Counted from the first letter of the stretch, positions 9,619 through 18,212 are shown. The stretch: 64,000 nucleotides of DNA from Trinickia violacea (GCF_005280735.1 NZ_CP040077.1:2542001-2606000); one strand, 5' to 3'. Notes: generated from the sequence alone by a model not told the origin. Numbers and translations: made by a program.

Positions 9619-9650
9619 ATAAAAAACGCCCGCAGTATGTCGCGGGCGTC
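9619..9650 (-). terminator. intrinsic terminator after allA
   Basis: On the minus strand, an 8-bp stem (9642-9649 pairing with 9626-9633) with an 8-nt loop is followed by a run of six T. It lies about 75 bp downstream of the allA stop and ends the puuE-uraD-alc-allA transcript. Confidence 0.87.
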
Positions 9651-9725
9651 AATCAAACTGCTTTAGAAGGCAAGCCGTCTGCCTCTTCATGCTTCACACG
9701 CGAGCTATCCGCCCGCTAACGAGCT

Positions 9726-10238
9726 TCAAGCCGTCACCGCACTCAGCGCATCTTCGGTCAGCCAAAGCGACTCGGCCAAATCCTGCTCGTTCAGGTTGAG
9801 CCCCTCGCCACCGCGATCGACGACGATGAAATCGCTCACGTCGCCAAGCGCGATCAGCGGATGGTGCCAGACACCCTTCGCGTAGTTCACGCCCTGCCAG
9901 CCGCTCGTCACGAACGCGCGGATCTTGGCCGGATCGAGTTCGCCCGCAGGCGCGACGACGACGAGATACGGCTTGTCGTTCAGCGGCACAAAGGCTTGGC
10001 TGCCAAGCGGATGGCGCTCGAGCATCTTGATTTCGAACGGCAGCGTGCGCGGCTGCCCGCGAAACAGGTTCACGAGCGTGCGGCCGCCCTCGTCGGTGAC
10101 ATCCACTTTCGCGAGATCGTGATAGCGGATCGTCGTGCCGAGATTGATCGGAATCTGCTTCGCGCCTTCGAGTTCGACGACGTCGCCGAAGGGCGCGAAC
10201 GCCTCGCGCGTGAGCGGTTCGATTGCGAGCGATTTCAT
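9726..10238 (-). CDS. allA: ureidoglycolate lyase
   Basis: A 170-aa cupin-fold enzyme that splits ureidoglycolate to glyoxylate and urea, the last step of allantoate breakdown. The family start MKSLAIEPLTREAFAPFGDV, the central KPYLVVVAP segment and the WHHPLIAL motif with metal or substrate His residues are all present at normal length. The start at 10238 follows the allantoicase gene by 11 bp. It is the last gene before the minus-strand terminator at 9619-9650. Confidence 0.95.
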   Translation of the reverse strand: MKSLAIEPLTREAFAPFGDVVELEGAKQIPINLGTTIRYHDLAKVDVTDEGGRTLVNLFRGQPRTLPFEIKMLERHPLGSQAFVPLNDKPYLVVVAPAGELDPAKIRAFVTSGWQGVNYAKGVWHHPLIALGDVSDFIVVDRGGEGLNLNEQDLAESLWLTEDALSAVTA

Positions 10239-10249
10239 AAACACCTCAG

Positions 10250-11260
10250 TCAGTCCAACGTGCCCCACAGACGCAGGCGCGAAACGCCGCCGTCCGGGAT
10301 GATGTTCAGGCGCACGTGCGTGACCGGGCCGAGCGCCGCGACTTCGCCTTCGAAGTAGTGCTGCTTGTCCATCTGCAGCTTCTGTTCCCCAAGCAGCACC
10401 GGCCAGAACATCGCCTGCGTGATGAGCGAGCTGTCGGTGCCGCCCTGCACGTAAGCTGCCTGGATCGAGCAGCGGTCCGGATAGTTGCCCTTGAAGTGCG
10501 CGGTGTCGACTTCGATCTTCTTGATGGTGCCCGGTTGCGCGAGCGCGATGATCGCCCAGTCGTTGCCCGGCTCGCGGCGGCGCCGCGTTTCCCAGCCGTC
10601 GCCCATGTTCACGCCGCGGCCCGGCATCAGGATGTTCGACGCCACGCCGAAGTGCTGGTTGTTCGCGGCGACGACGTACGCGCCGTTTTCCATCGCGGCC
10701 AGATCGAACTGCTCGCTGCGGCTCGCACCCGCCCAGTCGACTTGGGGCTGGCCGTAGACGCGCAGACGTGCGATGCCGCCGTCCGGGTAGATGTTCACGC
10801 GCAGATGCGTGTAGGCGCCCGTGTCGGTCACGTCCACGTAGTGGTGGCTGTTGCCTTGGAGCGTCGTCGACGAAACGATCTCGACCCATTGCGTCGACGC
10901 GTTCGGTGCGCCGTCCACCACACGCGCCGCCTCGACCGAAGCCGCCGGCGGGAAGTTGCCGGTGAAGTGGCTCGTGTCGATGTCGAGACCCTTGATGACG
11001 CCCGGACGCGCGAGCTTCACGATGCACCAGTCATAGCCGGTCGTGCGCTTGCGGCGCGTTTCCCAGCCGTCCATCCACTTGCCGTGATCGTCGTACTTGC
11101 CGGGAATGAACACGGCCGGCTCGGGGTTCAGCATGCGGTCTTTCGGCGCGAAGAAATCGTCGCTTGCTTCGAGCGCCTGCGCCCCGAGACGCGGGTCCGC
11201 CAGGTTCACATAGCGGCGAGTGAAGTCGGGAGCGTTGGGGTCGAGAGTCGGGAGAGCCAT
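10250..11260 (-). CDS. alc: allantoicase
   Basis: A 336-aa enzyme that hydrolyses allantoate to ureidoglycolate and urea. It contains two tandem allantoicase repeats, each with the segment GxWETRRxR: DGWETRRKRTTGYDW near residue 65 and DGWETRRRREPGNDW near residue 222. Length and architecture match bacterial allantoicases. It sits between uraD (135 bp upstream) and allA (11 bp downstream) on one strand. Use of allantoicase rather than an ammonia-releasing allantoate amidohydrolase means nitrogen leaves as urea. Confidence 0.95.
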   Translation of the reverse strand: MALPTLDPNAPDFTRRYVNLADPRLGAQALEASDDFFAPKDRMLNPEPAVFIPGKYDDHGKWMDGWETRRKRTTGYDWCIVKLARPGVIKGLDIDTSHFTGNFPPAASVEAARVVDGAPNASTQWVEIVSSTTLQGNSHHYVDVTDTGAYTHLRVNIYPDGGIARLRVYGQPQVDWAGASRSEQFDLAAMENGAYVVAANNQHFGVASNILMPGRGVNMGDGWETRRRREPGNDWAIIALAQPGTIKKIEVDTAHFKGNYPDRCSIQAAYVQGGTDSSLITQAMFWPVLLGEQKLQMDKQHYFEGEVAALGPVTHVRLNIIPDGGVSRLRLWGTLD

Positions 11261-11395
11261 TGTTGTCGTCCTTCCAGTCTGTTTATGCTTGAGAAAACAC
11301 CCGCGTGGAGCGGGTCCTGCGAAGCCGGCGCGGGGATCGCCGCGCGACGAGGTCCGCGCGGCAATCCAAGCGTCGCTAATCGTCCTGAAGCGTCT

Positions 11396-11917
11396 TTAAG
11401 CCCCGGCCAGATCGTCGAGCCGGAAACGCGCAATGCGGTAAATCTGGTCCAGGCTCGCGCGCATTTCGTCGGCGCGGCTGTTGTTCACGCGCGATTCGAA
11501 GTTGGCGATGATCCCGTGACGGTCATAGCCGCGCACCGCGAGAATGAACGGAAAGCCGAACTTCTCGCGGTACGCGCGGTTCAGGCTCTGCAGCTTGTCG
11601 AACTCTTCCTGCGTGCATTGCGAGAGGCCGGCGCCGCTCTGCTCGCGCGTCGACTCCTCAGTCAGCTCGCCACGCACCGCAGCCTTGCCCGCCAGTTCCG
11701 GGTGAGCGTTGATGAGCGCGAGCTGCTTGTCTTCGCCCGCCGCTTCGACGATGCCCGCCATGGTCTTGTGCAGCGCGTCGATGCTCGCGTACGGGCGCTT
11801 GCCCGCCGCTTCGACCGCCACCCACGGCGAGTGCTCGAAGATGCCCGAGAGCGCCGCCGTAAAGGCGTCGGCCGACATCGTGTTCAATTGTTCCAACGTG
11901 TATCGCATCGCTTTCAT
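11396..11917 (-). CDS. uraD: OHCU decarboxylase
   Basis: A 173-aa 2-oxo-4-hydroxy-4-carboxy-5-ureidoimidazoline decarboxylase, which gives S-allantoin from the UraH product. The family motifs SIDALHKTM and NAHPELAGKAA (catalytic and substrate His) and FGFPFILAVRG are visible. The start at 11917 overlaps the puuE stop as ATGA, so translation is probably coupled. An alternative Met three codons later also fits. The open frame extends further upstream, but only in a non-homologous frame across puuE. Confidence 0.95.
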   Translation of the reverse strand: MKAMRYTLEQLNTMSADAFTAALSGIFEHSPWVAVEAAGKRPYASIDALHKTMAGIVEAAGEDKQLALINAHPELAGKAAVRGELTEESTREQSGAGLSQCTQEEFDKLQSLNRAYREKFGFPFILAVRGYDRHGIIANFESRVNNSRADEMRASLDQIYRIARFRLDDLAGA

Positions 11918-12867
11918 GCGGCGGCCCCGCCGTTCGTCTGGGATTGATAGGGATGATGTTCGCGCCAATGCTTGGCGATGTCGACACGCCGCGTGACCCA
12001 CACGCGGTCGTGCTTTTCGATGTGATCGAGGAAGCGCTGCAGCGCGCGGAAGCGGCCCGGACGGCCGAGCAGCCGGCAGTGCATGCCGATCGACAGCATC
12101 TTCGGCGCTTCGTCGCCCTCTTCGTAGAGCACGTCGAACGCGTCGCGCAGGTACGTGAAAAAGTGGTCCGCCGTGTTGAAGCCTTGCGGCGAAGCGAAGC
12201 GCATGTCGTTGGTGTCGAGCGTGTACGGCACGATCAGTTGCGGCTTGTTCTCGCCGCCCGTCACTTCGACGTCCATCCAGAACGGCAGATCGTCGCCGTA
12301 GTAGTCGGAGTCGTAGAGGAAGCCGCCGTATTCCGCGACGAGGCGATGCGTGTTGGGGCTGTCGCGCCCGGTGTACCAGCCGAGCGGCCGCACGCCGCTC
12401 ACGCGCTCGATCGCCTCCATGCCGACGCGCATCAGTTCCGCTTCACGCTCCGGCGACATGTCCTGGTAGTGAATCCAGCGGTGCCCGTGGCACGCGATCT
12501 CGTGACCCAGCTCGACGAACGCGCGGGAGAGCTCGGGATGACGCTCCATGGCCATGCCGACGCCGAACACCGTCAGCGGCAGCTTGCGCTTTTCGAACTC
12601 GCGCAGAATGCGCCAGACACCCGCGCGCGAACCGTACTCGTAGATCGACTCCATACTCATGTGCCGCGCCGGATAAGCCGCGGCGCCGACGATTTCGGAG
12701 AGGAATTGCTCGGACGCCGGATCGCCGTGCAGCACGCAGTTTTCGCCGCCCTCTTCGTAATTGAGCACGAATTGGACGGCCACGCGGGCGCGGCCGGGCC
12801 AATTGGCCTGCACCGGATGACGGCCATAGCCGATCAGGTCGCGGGGATAGTTGGGATCGAGTGGCAT
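11914..12867 (-). CDS. puuE: allantoinase PuuE (polysaccharide-deacetylase fold)
   Basis: A 317-aa cofactor-independent allantoinase of the NodB/polysaccharide deacetylase fold, opening the allantoin ring to allantoate. It begins PLDPNYPRDLIGYGRHP, a hallmark of the PuuE group, and contains ELGHEIACHGHRWIHYQ with the fold's His residues. Its stop overlaps uraD by 4 bp. It is the first gene of the puuE-uraD-alc-allA unit; a perfect inverted repeat lies in its upstream region (12955-13000). Confidence 0.94.
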   Translation of the reverse strand: MPLDPNYPRDLIGYGRHPVQANWPGRARVAVQFVLNYEEGGENCVLHGDPASEQFLSEIVGAAAYPARHMSMESIYEYGSRAGVWRILREFEKRKLPLTVFGVGMAMERHPELSRAFVELGHEIACHGHRWIHYQDMSPEREAELMRVGMEAIERVSGVRPLGWYTGRDSPNTHRLVAEYGGFLYDSDYYGDDLPFWMDVEVTGGENKPQLIVPYTLDTNDMRFASPQGFNTADHFFTYLRDAFDVLYEEGDEAPKMLSIGMHCRLLGRPGRFRALQRFLDHIEKHDRVWVTRRVDIAKHWREHHPYQSQTNGGAAA

Positions 12868-12954
12868 GGTTCGAAAAACCTTAGTGCGGGCTTAGTGCGG
12901 GAATACGCACGGGACGGGAGACGCGCGGGAATCCAGGGCCGTGAAACCGGGCTT

Positions 12955-13000
12955 GTGCGCCTCGAAAATGTGCGGAAATCCAGTCACTTTCGAGGCGCAC
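12955..13000. promoter_or_regulatory. perfect 13-bp inverted repeat upstream of puuE
   Basis: GTGCGCCTCGAAA at 12955-12967 is exactly complementary to 12988-13000, with a 20-nt spacer. It lies 88-133 bp upstream of the puuE start and after the racemase terminator. No T tract follows it on either strand. An operator or a structured leader is inferred; the FCD operator sequence of the local GntR is not present in it. Confidence 0.55.
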
Positions 13001-13020
13001 CAGGATGGAGGCAGTGTAGC

Positions 13021-13052
13021 GAAAAGGTCCGGGTGCGCCCATACACCCGGAC
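13021..13052 (-). terminator. intrinsic terminator after the racemase gene
   Basis: On the minus strand, a 9-bp stem (GTCCGGGTG / CACCCGGAC, 13044-13052 with 13027-13035) with an 8-nt loop is followed by CTTTTCG. It lies 12 bp beyond the racemase stop and separates the permease-racemase transcript from puuE. Confidence 0.8.
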
Positions 13053-13064
13053 GGATAGTGCGGG

Positions 13065-13919
13065 TCAGACGGAGTGTATGTGCGGTGCAGCAACGGCCTT
13101 ATCCGCTGGGCCCGAGGCCGGGTTTTCCCCAGCTTTTGCCACCACTGCGGCCCGGACGGAGACCGCCATCGGCCGAGCGATCGCAGGCACCGGACTGAAG
13201 CGCTCGAACGCGCCGTCGTAGCGCTTCGGCAGCGGCCGGGCATAGTCGCCGCGCTTCGCCGTGAAGAGCTTCAGCGCGACGAGCGCCTCGACCCACTTGA
13301 CCGCCGCCGTCACGCCCTCCACGACCGGCGCGCCGATGGCGTCCTCGATTTCCGCGCACAGCTCCGCCATGCCGGCGCAGCCGAGCACGATCGCATCCGA
13401 GCCGTCCTCGTCGAGCGCGCGACGGCATTCATCGGTAATGATCCGGCGCGCGGACGAGCCCGGACGGTCGAGGTCGAGCACGGCCACGTCGGTTGCGCGA
13501 ACGTTGCGGCAAAACCGCTCCATCCCATAGCGCTCGGCAAGATGCCAGGCCATGCCGCAGGTGCGGGCAAGCGTCGTCACGACCGAAAAGCCCGGCGCCA
13601 GCACGCTCGCCGCGTGCATCGCCGCCTCGGCGATACCGATCACGGGCCCGTGCGCCAGCTCGCGCGCCGCGTACAGACCCGGATCGCCGAAGCACGCGAT
13701 CACGTAGCCGTCGAAGCCCTCGCGTTCGCCCGCGCTGATTTCGGCCAACAGGCCGGGCGTGGCGAGCGCCTCGTCGTAATAGCCTTCGATCGACGGCGGC
13801 CCCATCGTCGGGCTGACCGCCACGACTTCGGTGCCGCTCGCCGCGACGCTCGCGGCGCAGCGCCCCATCGCTTCGGTCATCCGTTGAGTGGTATTGGGAT
13901 TGATCAGTTTGATTCGCAT
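13065..13919 (-). CDS. Asp/Glu/hydantoin racemase-family protein, probable allantoin racemase
   Basis: A 284-aa member of the Asp/Glu racemase superfamily, closest to hydantoin and allantoin racemases. It begins MRIKLINPNTTQRMTEAMG and has the paired catalytic cysteines in VIACFGDPG and VLGCAGMAEL. Located 24 bp after the NCS1 permease gene and near allantoinase, it probably interconverts allantoin enantiomers so that both enter the pathway (HpxA-like role). The C-terminal 30 residues are Ala-rich and poorly conserved. The substrate is inferred from context. Confidence 0.82.
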   Translation of the reverse strand: MRIKLINPNTTQRMTEAMGRCAASVAASGTEVVAVSPTMGPPSIEGYYDEALATPGLLAEISAGEREGFDGYVIACFGDPGLYAARELAHGPVIGIAEAAMHAASVLAPGFSVVTTLARTCGMAWHLAERYGMERFCRNVRATDVAVLDLDRPGSSARRIITDECRRALDEDGSDAIVLGCAGMAELCAEIEDAIGAPVVEGVTAAVKWVEALVALKLFTAKRGDYARPLPKRYDGAFERFSPVPAIARPMAVSVRAAVVAKAGENPASGPADKAVAAPHIHSV

Positions 13920-13943
13920 GTCCGTTCTCTGCTTGACTATGAA

Positions 13944-15440
13944 TTACTTCGCGCGCACGAGGAGCCGATAGACGACACCGCCGACCAGCACGCCGACGAA
14001 CCACGAGTAGTTCGCCGCCTCCTGCAATGCCGGGATCAACACGCAGGCCATGGCGATCACCGCGGCAGGCAAGAGCGCCAACACCGCGCGATAGTTGACG
14101 CCGTTGCGATACCAGTACGCGCCCTTCTCCGAGACCGAATAGAGATCGTCGAGCACGACCTTCTGGCGCTTGACCAAGTAGAAGTCGACGATCAACACCC
14201 CGTAGAGCGGCCCGATAAAGCAACCGAGCACGTCGAGCGTGTAATGGATCACGGCCGGGTTGTTGAACAGGTTCCACGGCGTGATGAAGATCGACGCGAC
14301 CGCCGCCAGCATCCCGCCCGCACGCCAGCTGATGAAACGCGGCGCGACGTTGGAGAAGTCGAACGCGGGCGACACGAAATTCGCGACAATGTTGATGCCG
14401 ATCGTGGCGATCGTGAAGGTCAGCGCGCCGAGGATCACCGCGGTCGGATAGTCGATACGGCCGACGGTTTCAACCGGATCGGTAATCAGTTCTCCGAACA
14501 CAGGCAGCGTCGCCGCCGTCGTGACGACGGTCACGAGCGAGAACATGAGGAAGTTCACCGGCAGGCCCCAGAAGTTGCCGCGCTTCACGCTGCGGAAGCT
14601 CTTGCAGTAGCGCGAGAAGTCACCGAAGTTCAGCATCGGGCCCGAGAAGTACGAGACGACGAGCGAGATCGCCGTGATCATCACCGGCACGACTTCGAGA
14701 CCGTGATACTTCACGCCGCCGAGGTTCAGGCCGATGTTGCGCCAGCCCGCGCGCCAGATCATGTAGCCGGCCAGAATGAACATCACGACATAGACGGCGG
14801 GGCCGGCAAAGTCGATGAACTTCTTGATCGTCTCCATCCCGTTCCAGAACACGAACGCCTGCAGCACCCACAGCAGCATGAAGCCGGCCCAGCCGAGCGT
14901 CGACAGGCCCGCGAAGCCGTGGTGGTGCAAGTCCGCATAGGGCAGCAGCTGCGGGAAGAACTTGAGCACGACGATCACGAGCGCGCTCGAGGCCAGATAC
15001 GTTTGGATTCCGTACCAGGCCACCGCGATCAGGCCGCGAATCACGGCGGGTACGTTCGCGCCGAGCACGCCGAACGTCGCCCGGCACGCGACCGGATACG
15101 GCACGCCGTTCAGCTGGCTCGGCTTCGCGATCAGGTTGCAGAACACGTTGACGATGCCGATGCCGACCAGCAGCGCCACGAGCACCTGCCAGCTCGTCAG
15201 GCCCAGCGCGAAGAGACTCCCCGCGAACACATAACCGCCGACGCTGTGCACATCCGACATCCAGAACGCGAAGATGTTGTAAGCGCCCCAGCTTTGATGC
15301 CGCAGCGGCGCGAGGTCTTCGTTGTAGAGACGCTCGCTGTAGCCTGCCGGCAGATGCGCGCCGCCGTGGGCGTCGCCTGCCTCGCTCGCGCCGAACGCCG
15401 GCATCGCGGGACCCTCTTGGGTTGCACTGAACTGAGCCAT
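13944..15440 (-). CDS. NCS1-family nucleobase/allantoin permease
   Basis: A 498-aa integral membrane symporter of the NCS1 family (allantoin, hydantoin, uracil or cytosine). The family segment NEDLAPLRHQSWGAYNIFAFWMSDVHS lies near the N-terminus and about twelve hydrophobic helices follow. The start at 15440 (MAQFSATQEG) has an AGGAG ribosome site; the open frame upstream to 15650 is not conserved. It forms a unit with the racemase and lies downstream of the GntR gene, so allantoin or a related purine product is the inferred substrate. Confidence 0.88.
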   Translation of the reverse strand: MAQFSATQEGPAMPAFGASEAGDAHGGAHLPAGYSERLYNEDLAPLRHQSWGAYNIFAFWMSDVHSVGGYVFAGSLFALGLTSWQVLVALLVGIGIVNVFCNLIAKPSQLNGVPYPVACRATFGVLGANVPAVIRGLIAVAWYGIQTYLASSALVIVVLKFFPQLLPYADLHHHGFAGLSTLGWAGFMLLWVLQAFVFWNGMETIKKFIDFAGPAVYVVMFILAGYMIWRAGWRNIGLNLGGVKYHGLEVVPVMITAISLVVSYFSGPMLNFGDFSRYCKSFRSVKRGNFWGLPVNFLMFSLVTVVTTAATLPVFGELITDPVETVGRIDYPTAVILGALTFTIATIGINIVANFVSPAFDFSNVAPRFISWRAGGMLAAVASIFITPWNLFNNPAVIHYTLDVLGCFIGPLYGVLIVDFYLVKRQKVVLDDLYSVSEKGAYWYRNGVNYRAVLALLPAAVIAMACVLIPALQEAANYSWFVGVLVGGVVYRLLVRAK

Positions 15441-15656
15441 GACCTCTCCTTGATGAGTGTCGATCGATTGACATTCGAAAGTCGATTCGTCCGACGCCAT
15501 ACCGTAGCCGTCTATCAGGACCACTAACGGCAGCATCGTCAACGCCGCGGTTGTCTCCGTACTTACGTACTTGTGTTTTTCGCTTCGACGCAGGCCGCGG
15601 GCCTCACCGAAGCGTTGAAAAAGCGCCGAACCGGGGGTGGTCCCGCGCAAGGTCCT

Positions 15657-16385
15657 TCATTTACCGCTCGATTCCGAGCCCCCAAGCGTTCCGAAGACTT
15701 CTCGCAGATCGGCCGCGCCTTGTGCCGGGCGGTCGAGCATCTTCAATTCGACGCTTTGCAGATGGCTCGACATCAACGCCGCAGCTTGCTTCGCATCGCC
15801 CGCCTCGATCGCCGCGAGGATCGCCTCATGGTCCTCGAACGAACACGGGCTGCGCCCTAGCGACTCGTACAGCGCCGAAATCAGTGTCGAGCGCGCGACC
15901 AACCCGTCCAAGCAATCGCACAGCACGGTGTTGCCGGTCAGCGCGGCGAGCTCGGTGTGGAATTCGCCCGAAAGCCGGATCCACGCCGGGAAATCGCGGC
16001 TTTCGAACGCCTTGCGCTCGCGCCCGATCATGCCGCCGATCGTCTTCAAGCGCCGCGCACCGTGGGCGTGCCCCGCGCAAACCCGCTCGACCACCGCCAG
16101 CTCGATGATCCGGCGCATCTCGAACACCTCGTGCACCTCCTGAAGCGACGGGCTGGCCACGAAGGCGCCGCGATTCGGCTCCAGGTCGACCAGGTGATCG
16201 GTCGCCAATTGGGCGAGCGCCTGGCGGATCGGCCCGCGCTTCACACCGAAGACTTCGCATAACTGCGCTTCGGTCAGCTTCGCGCCGGGCGCAAGGCGGT
16301 GCTCGAGGATCGCGGCGCGAATGCGCTCGGCGATCGCCTCGGGTTTCAATCCACCGGACTCGGCAAGTTTCGTGTCGGACATCAT
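15657..16385 (-). CDS. GntR-family (FCD) transcriptional regulator
   Basis: A 242-aa regulator with an N-terminal winged helix (residues 15-80; AQLCEVFGVKRGPIRQALAQLA) and an all-helical FCD ligand domain with metal-binding-type His residues (LSGEFHTELA). It precedes the permease gene by 216 bp on the same strand. A perfect 18-bp palindrome 39-56 bp before its start and a second copy of its core further upstream fit autoregulation. Purine or allantoin-pathway control is inferred from position. Confidence 0.88.
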   Translation of the reverse strand: MMSDTKLAESGGLKPEAIAERIRAAILEHRLAPGAKLTEAQLCEVFGVKRGPIRQALAQLATDHLVDLEPNRGAFVASPSLQEVHEVFEMRRIIELAVVERVCAGHAHGARRLKTIGGMIGRERKAFESRDFPAWIRLSGEFHTELAALTGNTVLCDCLDGLVARSTLISALYESLGRSPCSFEDHEAILAAIEAGDAKQAAALMSSHLQSVELKMLDRPAQGAADLREVFGTLGGSESSGK

Positions 16386-16423
16386 GTACGTCTCGCTATG
16401 GGTTGTATCCTAGTTTGGACATT

Positions 16424-16441
16424 AAAATTGTCAACAATTTT
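16424..16441. promoter_or_regulatory. GntR/FCD operator-like palindrome, proximal
   Basis: AAAATTGT-CA-ACAATTTT, a perfect inverted repeat with 8-bp arms and a 2-nt centre. The TTGTnnACAA core matches the usual style of FCD-type GntR operators. It lies 39-56 bp upstream of the regulator start, where it would cover the promoter. Confidence 0.75.
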
Positions 16442-16552
16442 TATCACGATTTTCGACAATCCACCGTGTGACAGGCTTATAGGGGATGTGCCAAGCAGGC
16501 TGAGGTGCTCTAAAGGCGTACTTAAAAGCTAAACCGCCGCCGCCGCTCGTTA

Positions 16553-16567
16553 TTTTGTCAACAATTT
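16553..16567. promoter_or_regulatory. GntR/FCD operator-like site, distal
   Basis: A second copy of the core TTGT-CA-ACAA (16555-16564) flanked by T-rich and ATTT sequence. Its centre is 127 bp from the centre of the first palindrome, close to 12 helical turns, so cooperative binding with looping is possible. Confidence 0.6.
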
Positions 16568-16641
16568 AGCCCATTTGATAGGGCTCGATCGGTGTCATGG
16601 ACGGTGGATTGGCAGACAGTTAGTTGCGTGGTGAGAGTAAT

Positions 16642-16670
16642 AAAAAAGGCGGGAAAACTTCCCGCCTTTT
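16642..16670 (-). terminator. strong intrinsic terminator after ldcA
   Basis: The stem AAAAGGCGGG / CCCGCCTTTT (16644-16653 with 16661-16670) has a 7-nt loop, with a run of T on the minus strand and TTTT at the foot on the plus strand. It is 20 bp past the ldcA stop and may act in both directions. Confidence 0.9.
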
Positions 16671-16690
16671 CGACCCGCCCTGCTTTCGGC

Positions 16691-17617
16691 CTAGCTCAGA
16701 TGCGGGTAGTCGGAAGCCGTCAGCCTGAAGCCGTGCGGGTTCGCGACCAGACGCGCCTTCGCGCCGACCGGAACCGTCACCATGTTGTCGATATGGCCGA
16801 ACGGCAGCCCGGTGATCACCGGAATGCCGATCACCGAGCGGATCTGCTCGATCATCGCTTGCAGGTCGTAGCCGTTGTCGTAGTCGAACGCCTGCCCGCC
16901 CGAGAAATCGCCCAGCACGAGCGCCTGCTGGTCCGCCAGGATGCCGGCCAGGTGCAGTTGATAGATGAGGCGCTCGATCCGGAACGGCTGCTCGTTCACG
17001 TCTTCGAGAAACAGGATGCCGCCCTGCACCGGCGGCATATACGGCGTGCCGACCAGCGCCGCGATCGTCGCCAGATTGCCGCCCCAGAGCGTGCCGGTCA
17101 CGTCGACCGATTGCGTCTGCGGGACGTCGACCACGAGCGTGAAGGAAGGCTTCGTCACCGTGCTCCAGAAGTGATGCATCGTATAGGCGCTCAGCTCCGG
17201 CGCGCCGAAATTGGTGGCGAACATCGGGCCGCCAAAGGTCGTCACCCCCGAGCGCGCGAGCAGCGCGAATTGGATCGCCGTGAAATCGCTGTGTCCGACC
17301 AGCACGACCGGCTGGTCGCGCAGCCGCCGCTGCAGCCCTTCGTAATCGAGCCCGTGCAGGATGCGAACTGCGCCGTAGCCGCCGCGCACGGCGAGCACCA
17401 CGTCCGGCAGCGGCTGGGCGGCGTCGGCTAGGCGGTTCAGCTCGGCCGCGCGTTCGCCGTCGGTGCCGCCGAAGCGCTGATACCGGCGCCGAGTGGCCTC
17501 CAGACCTTTGACCTTATGCCCTTGCGCGTGCAATCGGGCGAGCCCGCGCTCGACAGTGGCCAGGTCCTGCGGATACCCGGAAGGCGCGATCAGTTCGATG
17601 GTGCGGTGAGCAGTCAT
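16691..17617 (-). CDS. ldcA: muramoyltetrapeptide carboxypeptidase (LD-carboxypeptidase)
   Basis: A 308-aa serine peptidase of family S66 that trims the terminal D-Ala from murein tetrapeptides during cell-wall recycling. The nucleophile Ser110 lies in LVGHSDFTA, and the Glu and His of the triad fit FLEDVNEQPFRIER and LPFGHIDN. Length is normal and there is no signal peptide, consistent with a cytoplasmic enzyme. It is 37 bp downstream of tadA and ends at a strong terminator. Confidence 0.93.
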   Translation of the reverse strand: MTAHRTIELIAPSGYPQDLATVERGLARLHAQGHKVKGLEATRRRYQRFGGTDGERAAELNRLADAAQPLPDVVLAVRGGYGAVRILHGLDYEGLQRRLRDQPVVLVGHSDFTAIQFALLARSGVTTFGGPMFATNFGAPELSAYTMHHFWSTVTKPSFTLVVDVPQTQSVDVTGTLWGGNLATIAALVGTPYMPPVQGGILFLEDVNEQPFRIERLIYQLHLAGILADQQALVLGDFSGGQAFDYDNGYDLQAMIEQIRSVIGIPVITGLPFGHIDNMVTVPVGAKARLVANPHGFRLTASDYPHLS

Positions 17618-17654
17618 GGCCGTGTGCCGACGAGACGAAACGATATCGAGGAGT

Positions 17655-18212
17655 TTAGACGGGCTCGGTCGGGCCGTGTGTGCGGGCGGCCTCTGCCTCT
17701 GCCACGCGTGCAGCCCGAATCGCGCGGCGCCGGTCCGCGAAGAACGACTTGAGCGCCTGGCCGCACTCGTCCTCCAGTACGCCGCCCGTCACGGATGTGT
17801 GGTGATTGAGTTGAAGATTCGCAAAGGCGTCGACGACGCTGCCGCACGCGCCCGTCTTCGGATCATAGGCGCCGAACACCACGCGGGCGATACGCGCGTG
17901 CATGATCGCGCCGGCGCACATCAGGCAAGGCTCGAGCGTCACGTAGAGTTCGCAGCCGGGCAACCGGTAGTTCGCGAGCGCCTGGGCGGCCGCGCGCAGC
18001 GCGACCATTTCGGCGTGCGCCGAGGGATCGTGCCCGCCGATCGGATGATTGAAGCCGGTCGCAATCACCTCGTCACCGCGCACGAGCACGGCGCCGACCG
18101 GCACCTCGCCCGCGGCGCGCGCCTTTTCGGCGGCGGCTTGCGCGAGCGCCATGAAGCGGCGGTCGCGCTCGGATATCTCGGTGGGATTGGGTGCGCCCTC
18201 GTTCGGGCTCAC
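17655..18212 (-). CDS. tadA: tRNA(adenine34) deaminase
   Basis: A 185-aa zinc deaminase that converts adenosine 34 of tRNA-Arg to inosine. The motifs HAEMVALRAA (His ligand and catalytic Glu) and PCLMCAGAI (Cys ligands) are present. The GTG at 18212 is preferred as start because it overlaps the DUF1992 stop as GTGA, the usual coupled arrangement, and gives a normal length. A longer open frame upstream is out of family. Confidence 0.94.
   Translation of the reverse strand: MSPNEGAPNPTEISERDRRFMALAQAAAEKARAAGEVPVGAVLVRGDEVIATGFNHPIGGHDPSAHAEMVALRAAAQALANYRLPGCELYVTLEPCLMCAGAIMHARIARVVFGAYDPKTGACGSVVDAFANLQLNHHTSVTGGVLEDECGQALKSFFADRRRAIRAARVAEAEAARTHGPTEPV

Larger units (their letters stand above)
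9327..9725. other. convergent gap between puuD and allA
   Basis: This 399-bp stretch holds two back-to-back terminators, listed separately, and about 200 bp of unremarkable sequence. An open frame at 9417-9719 (+) overlaps one terminator and has no family features or good ribosome site, so I do not call a gene. Confidence 0.6.
16386..16690. promoter_or_regulatory. AT-rich intergenic region before the GntR gene
   Basis: A 305-bp gap, clearly AT-richer than its surroundings between 16395 and 16470. It contains two operator-like sites and the ldcA terminator, listed separately. No gene is seen. Confidence 0.6.

Noticed and set aside
9417..9719. A 100-codon plus-strand open frame between puuD and allA.
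   Set aside because: It overlaps the allA terminator, lacks a good ribosome site and shows no recognisable protein features.
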